Assembly (NCBI GenBank): GCA_021228405.1
Contig: JAJQRF010000002.1
Span: 930,001 to 994,000 of the forward strand
Direction of reading: 5' to 3'
DNA: 64,000 nucleotides
Source: Pyrinomonadaceae bacterium
Lineage (GTDB): Bacteria > Acidobacteriota > Blastocatellia > Pyrinomonadales > Pyrinomonadaceae
Part shown: positions 34,355 to 44,700 of the stretch, in pieces
Layout of the letters: each line of letters begins with the position of its first letter
How positions within the stretch are numbered: position 1 is the stretch's first letter
Position numbers and translations under genes: made by a program
Notes under the pieces: generated by a model
The model's database searches: none
The model's input: the letters and a program-made list of their open reading frames with translations, nothing else
Told to the model about the DNA's origin: nothing

Positions 34355-35623
34355 TTATTTCCTCAAAACCGAATACTCGATTCTTCGATTATAGAATTTG
34401 CCTTCGTTCGTATCGTTTGTCGTTTTCGGTTTCGTTTCGCCGTAACCTTTGGTTTCCAATGCGGACGGATTAACGCCGAATTTGATGAGCGCATCCTTGA
34501 CGGCTTTGGCGCGGTTTTCGGAAAGCGTCTGATTTGAAGCGTCGCTACCGTCGCTGTCCGTGTGCCCGCCGACTTCTAAAACGACCGTCGGCGGAAGTTT
34601 TTTGATGAAATTCGCGCCTTTCTGCAAAGCCGCGAGGCGAATCGGCGGAATATCATACTTTCCGCTGTCGAAATTGATGATGAGAATGTTCAAAGCCTTC
34701 GTTAAATCTTCGGGCGTGAACGGGTCGGGCAAACCGTCGAGCGCGGCGTTATAACAGCGTTCGGCTTTGTCAAATTCGCCGAGCCGGATGTTGTTGCAAT
34801 CTTCGCCCTGCTTAACCGCAACCTGTGAACAGCGGGCGATGATCGGTTCGGGTTTTACGCCGTCAACTCCTTTGATTTCACGCGCTTCGCACGTATAGCT
34901 CGGATGAATTATCTCGATCTTTTTCGTTTCCCCGGCTTTTAAGGTCGGCAGTTTGATCGAGCCGTCTTCGCTCGTTACACCCCAGAACGCGCCGTTTACC
35001 AAAACATTGCTTCCCGGCGGCGCACCTTTGACGGTCGCTTCAAACCCTGTGTCGCTCATCAGGAAGAAGTATACGAGAAGCAAAACCGCAACCGCGAAAA
35101 AGAACATCGACATCAATCCTGCGCTAACCCAAACCCAGACCGGAATTCCGCCTTTTTCCTGCTGTTCCTTTTGCTCCTGAGCGGCTTTTTCGGTCGGTGT
35201 CGGCGGTAGATTCTGATATTTTTGACGTTCGGCTTCGGGCAGACGAAAATATGGAGTTGTCGCACCGTAATTGTTGCCGAAATCTTCGTTTTGCGAGCCG
35301 CCGTAATTTCGTTGATTTCCGCCGCCGAAGTCGGTTTCGGAAAGGTCGATATTATGCTGTGTCACGCCCCAATCGTCCGAGCGCGGAGTGTTTTTCTGCG
35401 ATCCGGGCAGAAAAGTTTTGCCGAAATCGTCCTCGTCCTGATTCAGATTATAATTCGGAACCGTGTTTCCCCAATCGTCGTTTCGCGGCTGTGCCGGATA
35501 GTTGTAATTCGTTTTATCCCAATCGTTGTTTGACGAATTTCCGCCCTTGGGCAGATTGATATTCGGCATCGTTTTGGAAAAGTCGTCAGGCGGCGGACTT
35601 GGAACTTTCTTTGAATCGCTCAC
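34355..35623 (-). CDS. OmpA-domain membrane protein with Asp/Trp/Thr repeat N-terminus
   Basis: The 422-residue protein starts with GTG at 35623 behind AGGAG. Residues about 10-120 are disordered and repeat a motif such as DDWGNTVPNYNL, DDFGKTFLPG and DDWGVTQHNIDL at least five times. One membrane span follows near residues 165-190. A PEGA-like domain (LVNGAFWGVTSEDGSIKLPT) and a C-terminal OmpA domain (VVLEVGGHTDSDGSDASNQT, ENRAKAVKDALIKFGV) complete it. The OmpA part binds peptidoglycan. The cytoplasmic Thr repeats could be kinase targets (inference). Confidence 0.88.
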   Translation of the reverse strand: MSDSKKVPSPPPDDFSKTMPNINLPKGGNSSNNDWDKTNYNYPAQPRNDDWGNTVPNYNLNQDEDDFGKTFLPGSQKNTPRSDDWGVTQHNIDLSETDFGGGNQRNYGGSQNEDFGNNYGATTPYFRLPEAERQKYQNLPPTPTEKAAQEQKEQQEKGGIPVWVWVSAGLMSMFFFAVAVLLLVYFFLMSDTGFEATVKGAPPGSNVLVNGAFWGVTSEDGSIKLPTLKAGETKKIEIIHPSYTCEAREIKGVDGVKPEPIIARCSQVAVKQGEDCNNIRLGEFDKAERCYNAALDGLPDPFTPEDLTKALNILIINFDSGKYDIPPIRLAALQKGANFIKKLPPTVVLEVGGHTDSDGSDASNQTLSENRAKAVKDALIKFGVNPSALETKGYGETKPKTTNDTNEGKFYNRRIEYSVLRK

Positions 35624-35721
35624 GGTTTTCTAAACTCCTCTCGCTTGCAAAATAATTGCAAAAAATAAACGCGGAAAGAGAAGTTTAGCACAAAATGCGG
35701 GCAATCAATAAGCAAATTCGT

Positions 35722-36630
35722 TTACTTGATGTTCGGCGGCTGTGCATTTTTCGTGCGCAGGCTGATGCCTTCGTCAGCGACGAGAAAAACTTTTCGTGCG
35801 TCGTAAGTCGAAGTGTTGGTCGGAAAATATGAAAGCAGATAACGGTTTTTGCGAAGCTCGTCGCAGATGAATTTTGCCGCCGTTTGCGCTTCTTCGATCG
35901 GAAAAATCTTGCCGCCCGTGCCCTCGGTCAGTTGTTCGATGACCTGATTGGCTTTCGGAGAATTGCGCCGATACGCGCCGCCCGTGCGGTCGGGAATCTG
36001 CAACGCATAGACCGTGATGTTTTGATTCTGTAATTCGCCCAGAACCTTTTCAAACGGCGTTTTACTGCCGCGATCCAAACCGTCGCCGATCAGAACGACG
36101 GCGGTTTTGCGTGTTCCGGGCATTAAGGGCACGAGAATTTCGCGCGTGGTCGCTTCGAGCGCGTCGAAAAGATACGGATTCCCCTGTTTGCGAAAGGTCG
36201 AAAGCGAAGTTTCCATCTTTTTCGCATCGTCCGTCCATTCCTGAATGATCTCGGGTTTTTCGTCGAAAGCCGCCACGAAAAGCTGGTCGCCTTCAAATAT
36301 TTCGTAGGCAAATTCCATTGTCGCCGCTTTTAGTTTTTCGACATCGCCGCGAATCGTCTGCGAGTTATCGACCAAAATTAAAATCTTAGCGGGCGACGGA
36401 TCGTAGCTGAAATTTTTGATCTTTTGCTCAATTCCGTTTTCGTAAAGAAAAATATTTTCGGGTTTTATCTGGTCGGTTTTGCTGTCCGTCCGCCAAGCCG
36501 TGACGCTCAGGATCGTGCCTTCGAGGTCAGCCGAACCTTTGACGCTGTGACGCGATTGAGCGAATAAAAAAGCGGAGAAACACAATAAAAATAAACTCGA
36601 AATCCAAACTTTTTTAACCGAAAATCTCAT
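35722..36630 (-). CDS. Secreted VWA-domain protein, acidobacterial type
   Basis: The 302-residue protein has a signal peptide (LFAQSRH). Residues about 35-285 match the VWFA-related Acidobacterial domain: the N-terminal strand NIFLYENGIEQKIKNFSY and the metal site DNSQT, a variant of DxSxS. This domain type is a useful lineage marker. The role is probably binding at the periplasm or surface. It follows the zinc-ribbon gene after eight bases, with its ribosome site overlapping that gene's stop. Confidence 0.87.
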   Translation of the reverse strand: MRFSVKKVWISSLFLLCFSAFLFAQSRHSVKGSADLEGTILSVTAWRTDSKTDQIKPENIFLYENGIEQKIKNFSYDPSPAKILILVDNSQTIRGDVEKLKAATMEFAYEIFEGDQLFVAAFDEKPEIIQEWTDDAKKMETSLSTFRKQGNPYLFDALEATTREILVPLMPGTRKTAVVLIGDGLDRGSKTPFEKVLGELQNQNITVYALQIPDRTGGAYRRNSPKANQVIEQLTEGTGGKIFPIEEAQTAAKFICDELRKNRYLLSYFPTNTSTYDARKVFLVADEGISLRTKNAQPPNIK

Positions 36631-36638
36631 TTTTCACC

Positions 36639-36959
36639 TCAATCCTTTTTTGTCACGGGTTCTTTTGCTGTGGCAGTCGAATTGTCACTTTTCGTGTTTG
36701 ATGCAGAATCTGCCGAAGCGGTTGATTCGCTCGCCGAAGTTTTTTCGACCTTTTCGCTTTTGGTGCCCTTATCGGCTTTTTTTCCGGCGTAATCCGTTAC
36801 ATACCAGCCTTCGCCTTTGAATTGAAAACCCGAAAGCGACCATTGTTTTTCCAACTTTCCGCCGCAATTTTCACAGACCGTCAAAGGTGCGTCGGAAACC
36901 TTTTGCATTTTTTCGAGATGCGTTCCGCAATCGGCGCATCGATATTCGTAAATCGGCAT
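36639..36959 (-). CDS. FmdB-family zinc-ribbon protein
   Basis: The 106-residue protein has the FmdB-type ribbon MPIYEYRCADCGTHLEKMQK, with the second Cys pair in CENCGGKLEK. A Lys/Ser/Thr-rich, probably disordered tail of 40 residues follows. FmdB was first linked to formamidase regulation, but the general role is unknown. It heads a two-gene unit with the VWA protein. Confidence 0.9.
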   Translation of the reverse strand: MPIYEYRCADCGTHLEKMQKVSDAPLTVCENCGGKLEKQWSLSGFQFKGEGWYVTDYAGKKADKGTKSEKVEKTSASESTASADSASNTKSDNSTATAKEPVTKKD

Positions 36960-37123
36960 AAATACTTAAAAATTATTAATCGTCAGAATAAATAAAATTG
37001 TAATAACACTAAAATTATAGAAAGATGCCGCGCCTAATAGCAAATTTTGGCAAGCCGTTTGCCTGATTAATGAATCAAATTATCAGCAGTTTTTTGAATG
37101 AACAAGTTTTTAAAGGGAGATTT

Positions 37124-37714
37124 ATGAAAAAAGCGTTATTTTTAGGCATTTTGGCAACAATTTCGATTTTGGCGGTTTCCGCCTTCGGACAGAAAAAAAA
37201 TGAAAATGTTCTGCAAACCGTTCCGTCGGTTGACCTGAAACAATACAGCGGAACGTGGTATGAAATCGCGCGCTATCCGAATAAGTTTCAAGATCAATGC
37301 GTCGGGAACACAACCGCGACATACACGATCAAAAAGGAAAACAAGATCGAGGTTTTGAATCAATGCGTTAAGGAAAACGGCACGGTCGATAAGGCAAAAG
37401 GCGAAGCGCGGATAATCGATAAAAATACGAATGCGAAACTGGAAGTTCGTTTCGCACCGAAATTTTTATCTTTTATTTCAGCAGTTTGGGGCGATTACTG
37501 GATCATCGATCTGGATGAAAATTATAAATACGCCGCAATCGGCGATCCGAAACGCGAATACTTCTGGATTTTGAGCCGCGAACCGAAACTTGACGATGCG
37601 ACCTATCAAAGCATTCTGCGGCGCGCCGAAACTCAAGGCTTTAACCCTGCGAAAGTCATCAAAACACCGCAGAAGGTGGAAATCCTGAAAGGTGCGGTAA
37701 TCGAGAAAAATTAG
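37124..37714 (+). CDS. blc: Bacterial lipocalin Blc
   Basis: The 196-residue protein starts at 37124 behind GGGAGA (a longer reading from 37070 lacks a site). The signal peptide ends near SAFGQ, and there is no lipobox Cys, unlike E. coli Blc, so it should be soluble in the periplasm. Lipocalin motifs are YSGTWYEIARYPNKFQ, GDYWIIDLDENYKYAAIGDP and FWILSREPKL. It binds lipids such as lysophospholipids or fatty acids. Confidence 0.93.
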   Translation: MKKALFLGILATISILAVSAFGQKKNENVLQTVPSVDLKQYSGTWYEIARYPNKFQDQCVGNTTATYTIKKENKIEVLNQCVKENGTVDKAKGEARIIDKNTNAKLEVRFAPKFLSFISAVWGDYWIIDLDENYKYAAIGDPKREYFWILSREPKLDDATYQSILRRAETQGFNPAKVIKTPQKVEILKGAVIEKN

Positions 37715-37719
37715 AAATA

Positions 37720-37756
37720 AAAAAGGATGATGAGAAAATTTCTCGTCATCCTTTTT
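37720..37756. terminator. Bidirectional terminator between blc and trxB
   Basis: AAAAAGGATGATGAGAAA pairs with TTTCTCGTCATCCTTTTT with one wobble. A- and T-runs flank both sides, so it can end both converging genes. Confidence 0.9.
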
Positions 37757-37772
37757 CAATTTTGCGTCGAAT

Positions 37773-38780
37773 TTACCAATTCGTCGCGGTAACTTTTTCG
37801 GCTTCCGTGTGTTCGACGAGAAATCTTTCGGCATCGATCGCCGCCATACAACCCGAACCTGCCGCCGTGATCGCCTGACGATAATAAGAATCCTGTGCGT
37901 CACCGCAAGCAAAAACTCCTTCGACATTGGTTTTCATCGTGCGACCTTCGGTTTTCAGATAGCCGACTTCGTCCATATCGAGAACGCCCGCGAAAAGTTC
38001 GGTATTCGGTTTGTGACCGATCGCGATGAAAACGCCGTTCGTCGGAAAAATGCTTTCTTCGTTCGATTTATTGTTGAAAATCTTCACGCCCGTCACGCCT
38101 TCTTCCTTCGTTCCGAGAATTTCCCTTACTTCCGTGTTCCACATAATATCGATCTTTTCGTGATTCAAAACGCGTTCCTGCATAATTTTTGAAGCACGAA
38201 ACTCTTCGCGGCGGTGCATCAGCGTAACCTTTGACGCAAAACGCGTCAGAAACATTGCCTCTTCCATCGCCGTGTCGCCGCCGCCGACGATCACGACAGG
38301 CTTTCCGCGAAAGAAAAAGCCGTCGCACGTGGCGCAAGCCGAAACGCCGTTTCCGCCCAAGCCTTCGGGAACAGGTTCTTCGCCCGGAATACTGAGCCAT
38401 TTTGCCGACGCACCCGTTGAAATAATCAAAGTTTCGGCTTTGATAACGGTCGTGATCTCTTCGCTGTCCTGGCTTGCTTTACCGTAAAGCGTAAAAGGTC
38501 TTTGGCTGAGATCGACCTTATCGATCCAGGTATTCAAAAATTCCGTGCCGAATCTTTCGGCTTGGGCGCGGAATTGATTCATTAATTCCGGTCCCATAAT
38601 GCCCGATGCAAAACCGGGATAATTTTCGACATCAGTCGTGATGGTCAGTTGTCCGCCCGGTTGCGGTCCCTCGATAACGATCGGTTCGAGTTGCGCCCGC
38701 GATGCGTAAATGGCGGCGGTTAAGCCCGCCGGACCTGAACCGAGAATGACGACCTTGCGAGCGATTTCCGTATTTGACAT
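37773..38780 (-). CDS. trxB: Thioredoxin reductase TrxB
   Basis: The 335-residue flavoenzyme passes electrons from NADPH to thioredoxin. The FAD site is GSGPAGLTAAIYASRA, the redox pair is CATCDGFFF, and the NADPH site is VGGGDTAMEEAMFLTRFA. The second FAD motif is GVFACGDAQDSYYRQ. It is full length. The 205-base region upstream, shared with the divergent PilZ gene, contains ATAGTATAACTAT, a small inverted repeat. Confidence 0.97.
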   Translation of the reverse strand: MSNTEIARKVVILGSGPAGLTAAIYASRAQLEPIVIEGPQPGGQLTITTDVENYPGFASGIMGPELMNQFRAQAERFGTEFLNTWIDKVDLSQRPFTLYGKASQDSEEITTVIKAETLIISTGASAKWLSIPGEEPVPEGLGGNGVSACATCDGFFFRGKPVVIVGGGDTAMEEAMFLTRFASKVTLMHRREEFRASKIMQERVLNHEKIDIMWNTEVREILGTKEEGVTGVKIFNNKSNEESIFPTNGVFIAIGHKPNTELFAGVLDMDEVGYLKTEGRTMKTNVEGVFACGDAQDSYYRQAITAAGSGCMAAIDAERFLVEHTEAEKVTATNW

Positions 38781-39012
38781 AAAAATTTACGTTTACTCCT
38801 TAAAATAAATGTGCATTTATTTCTGATTTTATAGTATAACTATCATATAAAGTGCTAGTCGAATTGAAATGACCAAAGTTATATTTTATTAAATTGTATA
38901 AACCGTGAGTTCATTTTTAGCTTTACAAAAAAACTCAAATTAGTTATACCTTTGAAAGATTTCGTGTTAAACTTTTGGTATTTTAGTGACTTTCATTCGC
39001 AAAAAACCTAAC

Positions 39013-39390
39013 ATGGCAACTACGATGCAGCCTCATTTTGAGGAAAAACGCTTTGCGCTTCGGATGGCTTTGCGCCTTCCGGTGGTTGTTTCAGGTCGCG
39101 CCGAAGATGGTGCGGCGTGGAGCGAACCGACCGAAACTGACGACATTTCAACGCTCGGTGCGCTTTTCCAGCTTAATCAAAAAGTCAATCAGGGCGACGT
39201 TTTATACATTCGCTCGCATCGTCCGGACGGCGTTCCCGTCGAAGTCAAAGCACAGGTGATGCGAATCGCACCCGCTAACTACGGAACTTCCCGCGTCGGC
39301 GTTTCGATCACCGACCCGAAAGAAAGCTGGCTCCGGCTTTTTGTTGCGTGGGTCGCAGACGACAACGCGATGGACGGAAGCGAAGAGTAA
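39013..39390 (+). CDS. PilZ-domain protein
   Basis: The 125-residue protein is a single PilZ domain: KRFALRMALRLPVVVSGR, TDDISTLGALFQLNQKV and RVGVSITDPKESW. The usual c-di-GMP RxxxR is not clear (KRFALRMALR is the candidate). The D/NxSxxG position reads DISTLGA, which lacks the Gly at the usual place but keeps Asp and Ser. c-di-GMP binding is therefore likely but not certain. I chose ATG 39013; GTG at 38986 is an alternative, and neither has a good ribosome site. Confidence 0.82.
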   Translation: MATTMQPHFEEKRFALRMALRLPVVVSGRAEDGAAWSEPTETDDISTLGALFQLNQKVNQGDVLYIRSHRPDGVPVEVKAQVMRIAPANYGTSRVGVSITDPKESWLRLFVAWVADDNAMDGSEE

Positions 39391-39605
39391 ATCTAAAGCT
39401 AATATTTTAAAATTTTTTATGTAAAATCGGTTTTCATTGGGAGTGAAAGCCGAAAAGCCTTCTTGACTTGCCTTTCTTATTACTGATAATTAAATCAGTT
39501 GTTCATATTTTTCACACTCAGTTTTTCTAAATTTTCAAGTATTTGTTTCTGAGAAATTCAACGAATTCGGAGTTGGTTGGGTATTTGGTCGGCAGGGGAT
39601 ATTTT

Positions 39606-41525
39606 GTGAACAAGGGAATATTACAAACAAAAAATGTAAAATATTCGATGTCTGAAAAAAAACTTCCGACGTTTTGGATACGTCTGATTGCCGGTTTGTC
39701 ATCCGTTGCGGCGGCAGCCATTTCCCGAATAATTCTTACCCCGATTCTCGGAACCCGCGTTCCTTACGCCACTTTCTACGCCGCAATCATCTTTTCATCG
39801 CTTTTCGGCGGTTACGTCGTCGGAATTATTGCACTGATTCTTTCCTGTGTTCTGGTCGTCCTTTGGATCAATCCGTTTTTCTCTGCCAGCGAAGTTAATC
39901 AGGTTGAGTTTGTCGGGCTTTTACTGTTCATCGCGGTCAGCGCAATCATCATCTGGCTTAGTGAACGTGCGCGAAGGGCAAATTATGCCGCCGCCATTGC
40001 AGATCAGAAAAATACGATCATTCTCGAAAGCATTTCCGACGCATTTTACACATTGGACAACAATTGGGAGTTTATTTACGTAAATGCACAGGCAGAGAAA
40101 TATCTTGAAAAAACGCGTGAAGAATTACTAGGACAAAACGTTTGGGAAAAATTTCCGATGGCGGTCGGAAGTGTTTTCGAGGAAAATTACCTCAAAGCTT
40201 TGGAAGAAAAGAAAGCCGTTAGTTTTGAAGCCCTTTCGACCTTCAGCAATCGTTGGCTCGAAGTGAATGTCTATCCGTCGGGCGAAGGTCTTTCGGTTTA
40301 TTTTCGTGACATTACTCTGCGCAAAACGGCTGAAAAAGAAAAAGAAGAGCTTCTGGAAAAGGAAAAACAGGCGCGTATCGAAGCCGAAACCGCAAACCGT
40401 TTCAAGGACGAATTTCTGGCGACCGTATCGCACGAACTGAGAACGCCGCTCAATGCGATCCTGGGTTGGGCAAAAATTGCCGAAACGGGCGATTTGAGCA
40501 GTGAAAAAGCGTTGCGGGCGATGGAAATAATCAGCCGCAACGCCGTTCGTCAAAAACAGATTATCGATGATCTGCTTGATGTTTCAAGGATCATTACCGG
40601 AAAAATCCGGCTTAATCTGCAAACGGTCGAGCTTGTTTCAGTTTTAAAGGATTCGATCGAAACATTTATTCCCGCGATCGAAGCCAAAAAGATAAAACTT
40701 TCGACTTCCTTCGATAAAGAAAAAGTTTTCATTCCCGGCGATGCCGACCGGCTTCACCAGATTTTTTGGAATCTTATTTCAAACGCGGTGAAATTTGCAC
40801 AAAGCGGCGGTGAGATCGCGATCAAACTGGAAAGCGAAGGCGAGCACGTAAAGATAACCGTGAGCGACACAGGCGAAGGAATTTCCGCCGAATTTTTACC
40901 TTTTGTGTTTGAACGTTTTCGGCAGGAGGACGGAGGCACGAATCGTCGTTACGGCGGCTTAGGTTTAGGCTTGGCGATTGTCCGTAATCTCACCGAAATT
41001 CACGGCGGAAGCGTCTATGTCGAAAGCGACGGTTTGAACAAGGGCGCGACGTTTTCAGTCAAATTTCCTTTGCCCGCAAAACTTTCGGTCAAAAATGACG
41101 CGCGAACTAACGAAACGGAGCTTGGAATCGTTTCCGCCAGTTCTCTGAAAAGTTTAGCAGGCGTGAATGTTCTGATCGTTGAAGACGAAAAGGATGCCGC
41201 CGAACTCGTTAAATTTATTCTTGAAAATCTGGGCGCGAAAACTCATTTATCCAGTTCGGTCAAAGAAGCTCTGGAAAATTTCGATCAACAAACGCCCGAC
41301 ATCATCATCAGCGACATCGGAATGCCTGTTCAGGACGGCTACAATCTCATTAATCGGGTCAGAAAAACTCATCCGCATCTGCCCGCCATCGCCCTGACCG
41401 CTTACAACGCCAAATCAGATCGTGAACGCGCCGTCGCCGAAGGTTTTGATCTGCATCTTGCCAAACCGCTCGAAGCCGAGGAATTGGTAAAAGCGGTCGG
41501 TAATTTATTGAAGCGAAATATCTGA
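39606..41525 (+). CDS. Hybrid sensor histidine kinase (DUF4118, PAS, HisKA, HATPase, REC)
   Basis: I choose GTG 39606 because AGGGGA lies six bases before it; ATG 39648 is the alternative and lacks a site. A DUF4118/KdpD-type block of four membrane spans comes first, then a PAS domain (LESISDAFYTLDNNWEFIYV). HisKA has the phospho-His in ATVSHELRTPLNAILGWAKI, HATPase has NLISNAVKFAQ and GLGLGLAIVRNLTE. A receiver follows with VEDEKDAAELV and the phospho-Asp in IIISDIGMP. The output is therefore a phospho-receiver on the same protein. No dedicated regulator is adjacent, so the partner is unknown. Confidence 0.93.
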   Translation: MNKGILQTKNVKYSMSEKKLPTFWIRLIAGLSSVAAAAISRIILTPILGTRVPYATFYAAIIFSSLFGGYVVGIIALILSCVLVVLWINPFFSASEVNQVEFVGLLLFIAVSAIIIWLSERARRANYAAAIADQKNTIILESISDAFYTLDNNWEFIYVNAQAEKYLEKTREELLGQNVWEKFPMAVGSVFEENYLKALEEKKAVSFEALSTFSNRWLEVNVYPSGEGLSVYFRDITLRKTAEKEKEELLEKEKQARIEAETANRFKDEFLATVSHELRTPLNAILGWAKIAETGDLSSEKALRAMEIISRNAVRQKQIIDDLLDVSRIITGKIRLNLQTVELVSVLKDSIETFIPAIEAKKIKLSTSFDKEKVFIPGDADRLHQIFWNLISNAVKFAQSGGEIAIKLESEGEHVKITVSDTGEGISAEFLPFVFERFRQEDGGTNRRYGGLGLGLAIVRNLTEIHGGSVYVESDGLNKGATFSVKFPLPAKLSVKNDARTNETELGIVSASSLKSLAGVNVLIVEDEKDAAELVKFILENLGAKTHLSSSVKEALENFDQQTPDIIISDIGMPVQDGYNLINRVRKTHPHLPAIALTAYNAKSDRERAVAEGFDLHLAKPLEAEELVKAVGNLLKRNI

Positions 41526-41678
41526 TTCACATCCGTCAATCAAACTTTCCTTATTGATTGCAATTTCCGCTTTCCGCCGAATTTAACATCTATTTAATAT
41601 TTAATTCACTCCATTTTAACTTTTTGCACCTATTCTGCTTCTTGCTTACCAAAAAGATCAAAAAGAAATATCGGCAAA

Positions 41679-41713
41679 AAAGCGGAGTGCGTGGAGAACG
41701 CATCGTCCGCTTT
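41679..41713 (+). promoter_or_regulatory. Leader hairpin of the TonB-dependent receptor gene
   Basis: AAAGCGGA (41679-41686) pairs with 41706-41713 and, inside it, TGCGT with ACGCA around a GGAGA loop. It lies 38 bases before the receptor start. No T-run follows, so a leader structure is more likely than a terminator. Confidence 0.45.
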
Positions 41714-41751
41714 GATCTATATCAACAAAACCCTTTTGAAAGGAGTGAATA

Positions 41752-44700
41752 ATGCAATCAAAGCTTATCGAAAAGATTTTATTTTTAACTTTTATATTTA
41801 CGTTTTCCATTGTCGCATTCGCGCAATCCGATGCACGCATTACGGGAACCGTCACAGATGTAAACGGCGCGATCGTCCCGGGCGCGTCGATTGTCGTCAA
41901 GAATGAAAAAACAGGCGAAGTGAGAACCGTCACCGCCAACAATGACGGCATTTTCTTCGTCGCCGCGCTTAAACCGACGGCTTACACGGTTTCGGTCAGC
42001 GCAACCAATTTTGAAAATTTTTCACGCGCCGGCATCGAACTGCTTGCCGGACAGGAATCGACGGTCAACATCGCACTCCAACCGCAAGGTGTAGCGGCAA
42101 GTGTCGATATTGTGGCAAATGAGCAGGTTATCGTCGACACGTCTTCGGCGAGCTTGAGTGCGAACGTCAATACGCGCGAAGTCGAAGGTTTGCCGATCAA
42201 CGGTCGCCAGCTTTCACAGCTTTATCTGCAGGCTCCGGGCGCGGTCAACAGCGGTTCGGGAACTTTCGGCGACATCCGTTTTTCAGGTCGCGCCGTTCAG
42301 CAAAACGTCGTCCGCTATGACGGCGTAGAAGGAACTGCGATCATCGACGCTTCGCCGGGTAATTTGAACGGCGAGGTCCCGTCGCCGTTTCGCTTGCAAT
42401 CGAGCCTTGAAAACGTGCAGGAATTTCGCGTCGATTCGTCGAATTTTCCGGCTGAACAGGGAACGGGAACGGGCGGACAGATCAACGTCGTGACCAAATC
42501 GGGCGGCAACGAATTTCACGGCTCGGCGTTTGAATATTTGCGCCGCGATTCGCTCGATGCGAGAAATTATTTCGATAACGTCACGCCCGGAGTTGCGAAA
42601 AGCAAATTGACGCTCGATCAATTCGGCGGTTCGCTCGGCGGTCCGATCATTAGGGACAAACTTTTCTTTTTCGGTTCCTATGAACAATATCGCGGACGTT
42701 TCGGTTTGAACTTTGTCGAAGCCGCGCCGAGCCTCAGTCTGGCACAGCCGGGCGCATTGATTCCGGGAACAAACACGCCCGTCAATCCGGCGATTCAGCC
42801 TTATATCACGGCGTTTCGTTCTCAGTCGGCGGTTGTTTTAAGCGGTGCTTCGGCAACGAACGGTTTCGATATTTTACAATTGCAGGACAACGAGAAAACC
42901 GACGAAAGATCGTTTGCGGCACGTTTCGATTACCAGATCAATCAGATGAACAAGGCATATTTTCGATTTTTCCGCGATCAGGGCAAAGACATTGCGCCCG
43001 AAGGCGTTTCGGGTCGCGTCGTGACGATCGAAGCCGTTCCGCAAAACGGGGTTTTCGGATTTCAATCGATCTTGAACAGCAAAGGTTCGCTTATCAATGA
43101 ATTCAAGATCGGCTACAACGGCGCACGGACACGCATCAACGGTTCGGCTCCGACGGTGGCGGGCTTGGATTTTTCAAGCGTGATCCTGAACATCAGCGGA
43201 AGCGTCGCAAACACGGGAATTGCGGGACAGGGAACTTCGTCGGGGATTTCGATTCCGGGCGGATTGGTTCGCGCTAACTCGGCAACGAACGGACGCGGAC
43301 AGCCTTATACGCCTTATTCGCTCGGTTTTATCGACAGTTTCAACTGGATCAAAGGCAATCACAACATCAAATTTGGCGGCGAAATTCGTCTGATTCGCCT
43401 TTATACCGACCGTTTGGGCGGCACGACTTACACTTTTTCAAATCTCGCGTCATTTCTGGCGAACACGCCCGCGTCGGTGCAATATCTCGGCGATGTCAGC
43501 GCGGCAAGCCCTTTCAATAACGGTTTGACGGGCGAACGGCTGGCGAAACAGGAATATTACATCGGTTACGCGCAGGATGAATGGAAAATCCGTCCGGGTT
43601 TAACTTTGAATTACGGGTTGCGTTACGAATATTATGCGCCGCTCCGTGAAGACCGCAACGGGCAGGTTTTGTTCGACATCGAAACCGGACAACTCAAACC
43701 TTCCGATACACAGGCTTTCAGATCGTCGAAAAACAATTTCGGTCCGCGCGTCGCGGTAACGTGGTCGCCGAATATTGACGGAACCGGATTTTTCGGCGGA
43801 AGCAAAACGGTTTTGCGCGGCGGTTTCGGAATTTATTACGGTCCGGGACAAACGGAAGATCAAATTCAGCCGATCGAGAGCGACCGCGTTTCTTCAACGA
43901 TCTCAAGCGGTTCATTGCTTGCTTTCCCGGCGAACACGGCGGCAATTGTCGCCAATTTCAACTCGAATCCGCTCAATCGACAATATCAGCCGCGCGCTTA
44001 TTCAAACGATTACAAGATTCCCGAAAGAGTTTATCAATACAGTTTTTCGTGGCAGCAACAGCTTCCGTATAACCTTGTTTCGACGGTTGCATACGTCGGA
44101 AGCCAGGGACGCAATTTATTCTTAAGAAGCGTTGCGAACAAAATTTTACCCGGAAATACGACGATTCCGAACGGCACGAATCTGCCGAACGGCGTTGGTG
44201 TTATCAATCGCACGAATGCGGCGGGACAGGTTATCGGCGTTAATACGGTTCGCGAGTTCGACATTCTTTCGGGCACGACGCAAAACCGCCCGTTTGCCGA
44301 GATCGACTACAAAACGAGCGGCGGCGACGACAGCTATAACGCACTTCAGTTTTCATTGCAGAGAAGTTACAGCACGGGGTTGACGGTCAATGCGCAATAC
44401 ACATACGCGCACAGCAAAGGCACGACTGCCGGATCGAACGAAGCGCGAACGGGTGCACAACTCGACAATTTTGAGGCAGACCGCGGTCGCAACAACTTCG
44501 ACATTCGTCACACTTTTAATGTCAGCGCGCTTTATGAGCTTCCCTTCGGAAACGGTAAAAGATTCGATTTCGGAAAGGCGGGCAACTTCTTTCTCGGCGG
44601 TTGGCAGATTGGCGGAATCGTCAATGCCAGAAGCGGCGTGCCGATCGAAGTTCTGGTCGTGCGTCCCGATGTGGTGATTCAATGCCAATCAGCGACAGGT

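Noticed and set aside
38833-38845. Inverted repeat ATAGTATAACTAT upstream of trxB as an operator
   Set aside because: It is short and AT-rich, with no matching second site or promoter geometry, so it is not claimed as a feature.
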